Assembly: GCA_964473285.1 (NCBI GenBank)
Contig: CAYYOI010000023.1
Location: 1-25,148, forward strand
Length of the DNA stretch: 25,148 nt
Direction of reading: 5' to 3'
From: JBNJGT01 sp964473285
Lineage (GTDB): Archaea; Nanobdellota; Nanobdellia; Woesearchaeales; JACJVW01
Both the position numbers and the translations under genes were made by a program. Every line of letters starts with the position of its first letter. The first letter of the stretch is position 1. This document shows positions 23,927 to 25,148 of this stretch, one piece after another. The notes below the pieces were generated by a model, which saw only the letters and a list, made by a program, of their open reading frames with translations, did not search any database and was not told the DNA's origin.

Positions 23927-23948
23927 CAATGGTAGTTTGGTTGTATTT

Positions 23949-24977
23949 ATGTATTTAATCCTTATAATTCTACTCGGACTTTTGACAAGCTATACAGATA
24001 TCCGTCATGGTAAAATAAAAAATGTAATCCTTATACTCTTTTTTGTGGCGGGATTGATCCTCAATTTCCAGTTGTCTTTTTCTTTTCTATTGTCACTCCT
24101 GATCTCTATAGTCATAGGTTATTTATTATGGGATCTGGGATTCTGGACCGCTGCAGACGGGAAACTTTTTACTGTTTTCTCTGTCCTGATCCCCCTGGGG
24201 CTGTATGCTGCTCATAGCAGTTATGTATTCTCCTCCTCAGTCAATATCCTCATCAATACTTTTGTTCCTATGTTTGCATTCTTCCTGATGTATTCGATCT
24301 CAAAGACGCCTCTGCTTCAGATGAAGGTCATTGCAAAAAGGGTGTTTGCACCCGGCCATCTGCTTAACATATTCCTGAGCATATTTGTATTTGCTCTTGC
24401 TTCTGATCTTCTCCACTCTTATATAGGGATAACCCTTGATTATTTTATATCTTTAGTTGTTCTTTTTGTGATGTATTCTTTTGTGATGTGGCTTCCTTTA
24501 TCCAGAAAACAGAAGTTAGTCGGGTTGGTGATATTCCTGGTTCTTTCCTTATTTACAATATCCATAATGGATTTTCTGATCTCGGTATTTTTCTTTTTTG
24601 CTGCGTTTGTCATATTCAGGGCATTTGCGCTGGAGATGGGATTTGATCACCTGACTGTGCCTGTGAGGATAGTGGATCTCAAGCCCGGGATGGTGCTTGC
24701 TGATACATTCTATGCACATAAGGAAACAGTTGTTAAACGAAGGGCTTTATTCACGAGTTTCTTCTCTTACCTTCGTGAAAGGGGGCAGGAAAAATTCATA
24801 GATCCTTCTTCTGAGGGAATCAAGAGAAAGGACATAAGAAAGCTCAAGGATCTCGCAAAGAAGCATCCTACACTCACTCACGTCAGGGTGCATCAGACAA
24901 TACCTTTTGCACCTTTTCTTTTTGCAGGTGTTATTCTTACTGTATTTTTTGAAGGCAGCATGCTTGGCTTGCTTTGA
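23949..24977 (+). CDS. Archaeal A24 prepilin/preflagellin peptidase-like protein, 342 aa
   Basis: A multi-spanning aspartyl protease of the PibD/FlaK (A24) type, which removes class III signal peptides from archaellins and pilins at the membrane. The first catalytic Asp is D17 in TSYTDIRHGKIKN, right after the first helix, as usual. The second is D70 in FWTAADGKLF, where the common GxGD becomes T-A-A-D; archaeal enzymes vary here, and the Asp is kept. Further helices follow, and the last 100 residues form a soluble domain (PVRIVDLKPGMVLAD...) plus one final hydrophobic helix. That makes it longer than the roughly 230-aa euryarchaeal FlaK. Start at 23949 is fixed by the TATA box. It probably processes archaellins encoded outside this window. 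Confidence 0.85.
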   Translation: MYLILIILLGLLTSYTDIRHGKIKNVILILFFVAGLILNFQLSFSFLLSLLISIVIGYLLWDLGFWTAADGKLFTVFSVLIPLGLYAAHSSYVFSSSVNILINTFVPMFAFFLMYSISKTPLLQMKVIAKRVFAPGHLLNIFLSIFVFALASDLLHSYIGITLDYFISLVVLFVMYSFVMWLPLSRKQKLVGLVIFLVLSLFTISIMDFLISVFFFFAAFVIFRAFALEMGFDHLTVPVRIVDLKPGMVLADTFYAHKETVVKRRALFTSFFSYLRERGQEKFIDPSSEGIKRKDIRKLKDLAKKHPTLTHVRVHQTIPFAPFLFAGVILTVFFEGSMLGLL

Positions 24978-24991
24978 ATCTGCCTATAGCT

Positions 24992-25018
24992 TTCTATGTT
25001 ATTACAATTCTATGTTAT
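24992..25018. repeat. Short direct repeat in a gene-free end region
   Basis: TTCTATGTTAT occurs at 24992-25002 and again at 25008-25018. No gene is seen between 24978 and the window end; the repeat may be chance in AT-rich DNA. Confidence 0.4.
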
Positions 25019-25086
25019 CATAGTATAAGCCTGCAAAAAACAGTATCTCCGATGAGTTTTAACTACTCCTGAATTAATAGAAAAAA

Positions 25087-25106
25087 CCAACAGCAAAAGC
25101 TGTTGG
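25087..25106 (-). terminator. Stem-loop with T-tract on the minus strand
   Basis: A perfect 8-bp stem (CCAACAGC / GCTGTTGG) with an AAAA loop on the plus strand. Read on the minus strand it is followed by six T residues, like an intrinsic terminator for a gene entering from beyond the right edge. An outer AATAG/CTATT pair could extend it. Confidence 0.45.
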
Positions 25107-25148
25107 CTATTCTGCAATACGATTAAATACGACAGAATGAAAATACTA

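Noticed and set aside
23841..23948. Longer N terminus for the prepilin peptidase
   Set aside because: It would overlap the divergent EF-Tu-like gene, and the TATA box at 23918-23926 lies downstream of that start.
1..25148. CRISPR array, insertion sequence or prophage
   Set aside because: No spaced direct repeats of CRISPR type, no transposase or integrase frame and no terminal inverted repeats were seen; the only tandem array is the TCTGG tract.

Overview
The window is archaeal. It encodes an eRF1-type release factor with NIKS and GGQ motifs and an archaellum motor operon (ArlH, ArlI, ArlJ). It has a tRNA-Ile with a 15-nt intron at the archaeal 37/38 site, tRNAs without an encoded CCA, and TATA boxes about 25-27 nt upstream of start codons (leaderless genes), some preceded by a CGAAA-type BRE. 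Short genes, dense packing, very large Asn-glycosylation-rich surface proteins and a bacterial-type leucyl-tRNA synthetase suggest a DPANN-like lineage (Woesearchaeota/Pacearchaeota style). That lineage placement is inference.

Layout from left to right. (1) 60-5803, minus strand: a two-repeat helix-turn-helix protein with no ATG/GTG/TTG start overlaps by ATGA a 1775-residue secreted surface protein. (2) 5804-6062: a regulatory region with two copies of an operator-like element plus TATA box, 63 bp apart, and a ten-unit TCTGG pentamer repeat. (3) 6063-6722: two small membrane proteins (PLDc_N-PspC fusion and DUF378). (4) 6728-10394: housekeeping genes: Maf nucleotide pyrophosphatase, MTA/SAH-type deaminase, release factor aRF1, and a SprT-like metallopeptidase overlapping aRF1. 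(5) 10378-15129, minus strand: a winged-helix protein, an AbiEi-like HTH protein and, overlapping the latter, a 1158-residue single-pass surface protein whose cytoplasmic tail looks like a degenerate C39-type peptidase. (6) 15130-19842: a divergent promoter region with a perfect 21-bp palindrome, then the archaellum genes ArlF-like, arlH, arlI, arlJ. (7) 19859-25148: tRNA-Ile, a 7-TM-like membrane protein, bacterial-type leuS, tRNA-Asn, a small EF-Tu domain-2-like protein and an archaeal prepilin peptidase.

The region is dominated by the cell envelope. The archaellum motor and prepilin peptidase are both present, but no archaellin or ArlC/D/E gene is here, so filament subunits must lie elsewhere. 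Twice, a DNA-binding protein gene overlaps and is probably translationally coupled to a large Ig-like surface protein. That repeated arrangement, with the pseudo-peptidase tail of one partner and the unusual control region of the other, is the best candidate for an undescribed surface-sensing or surface-variation system. Its function is inferred, not shown.
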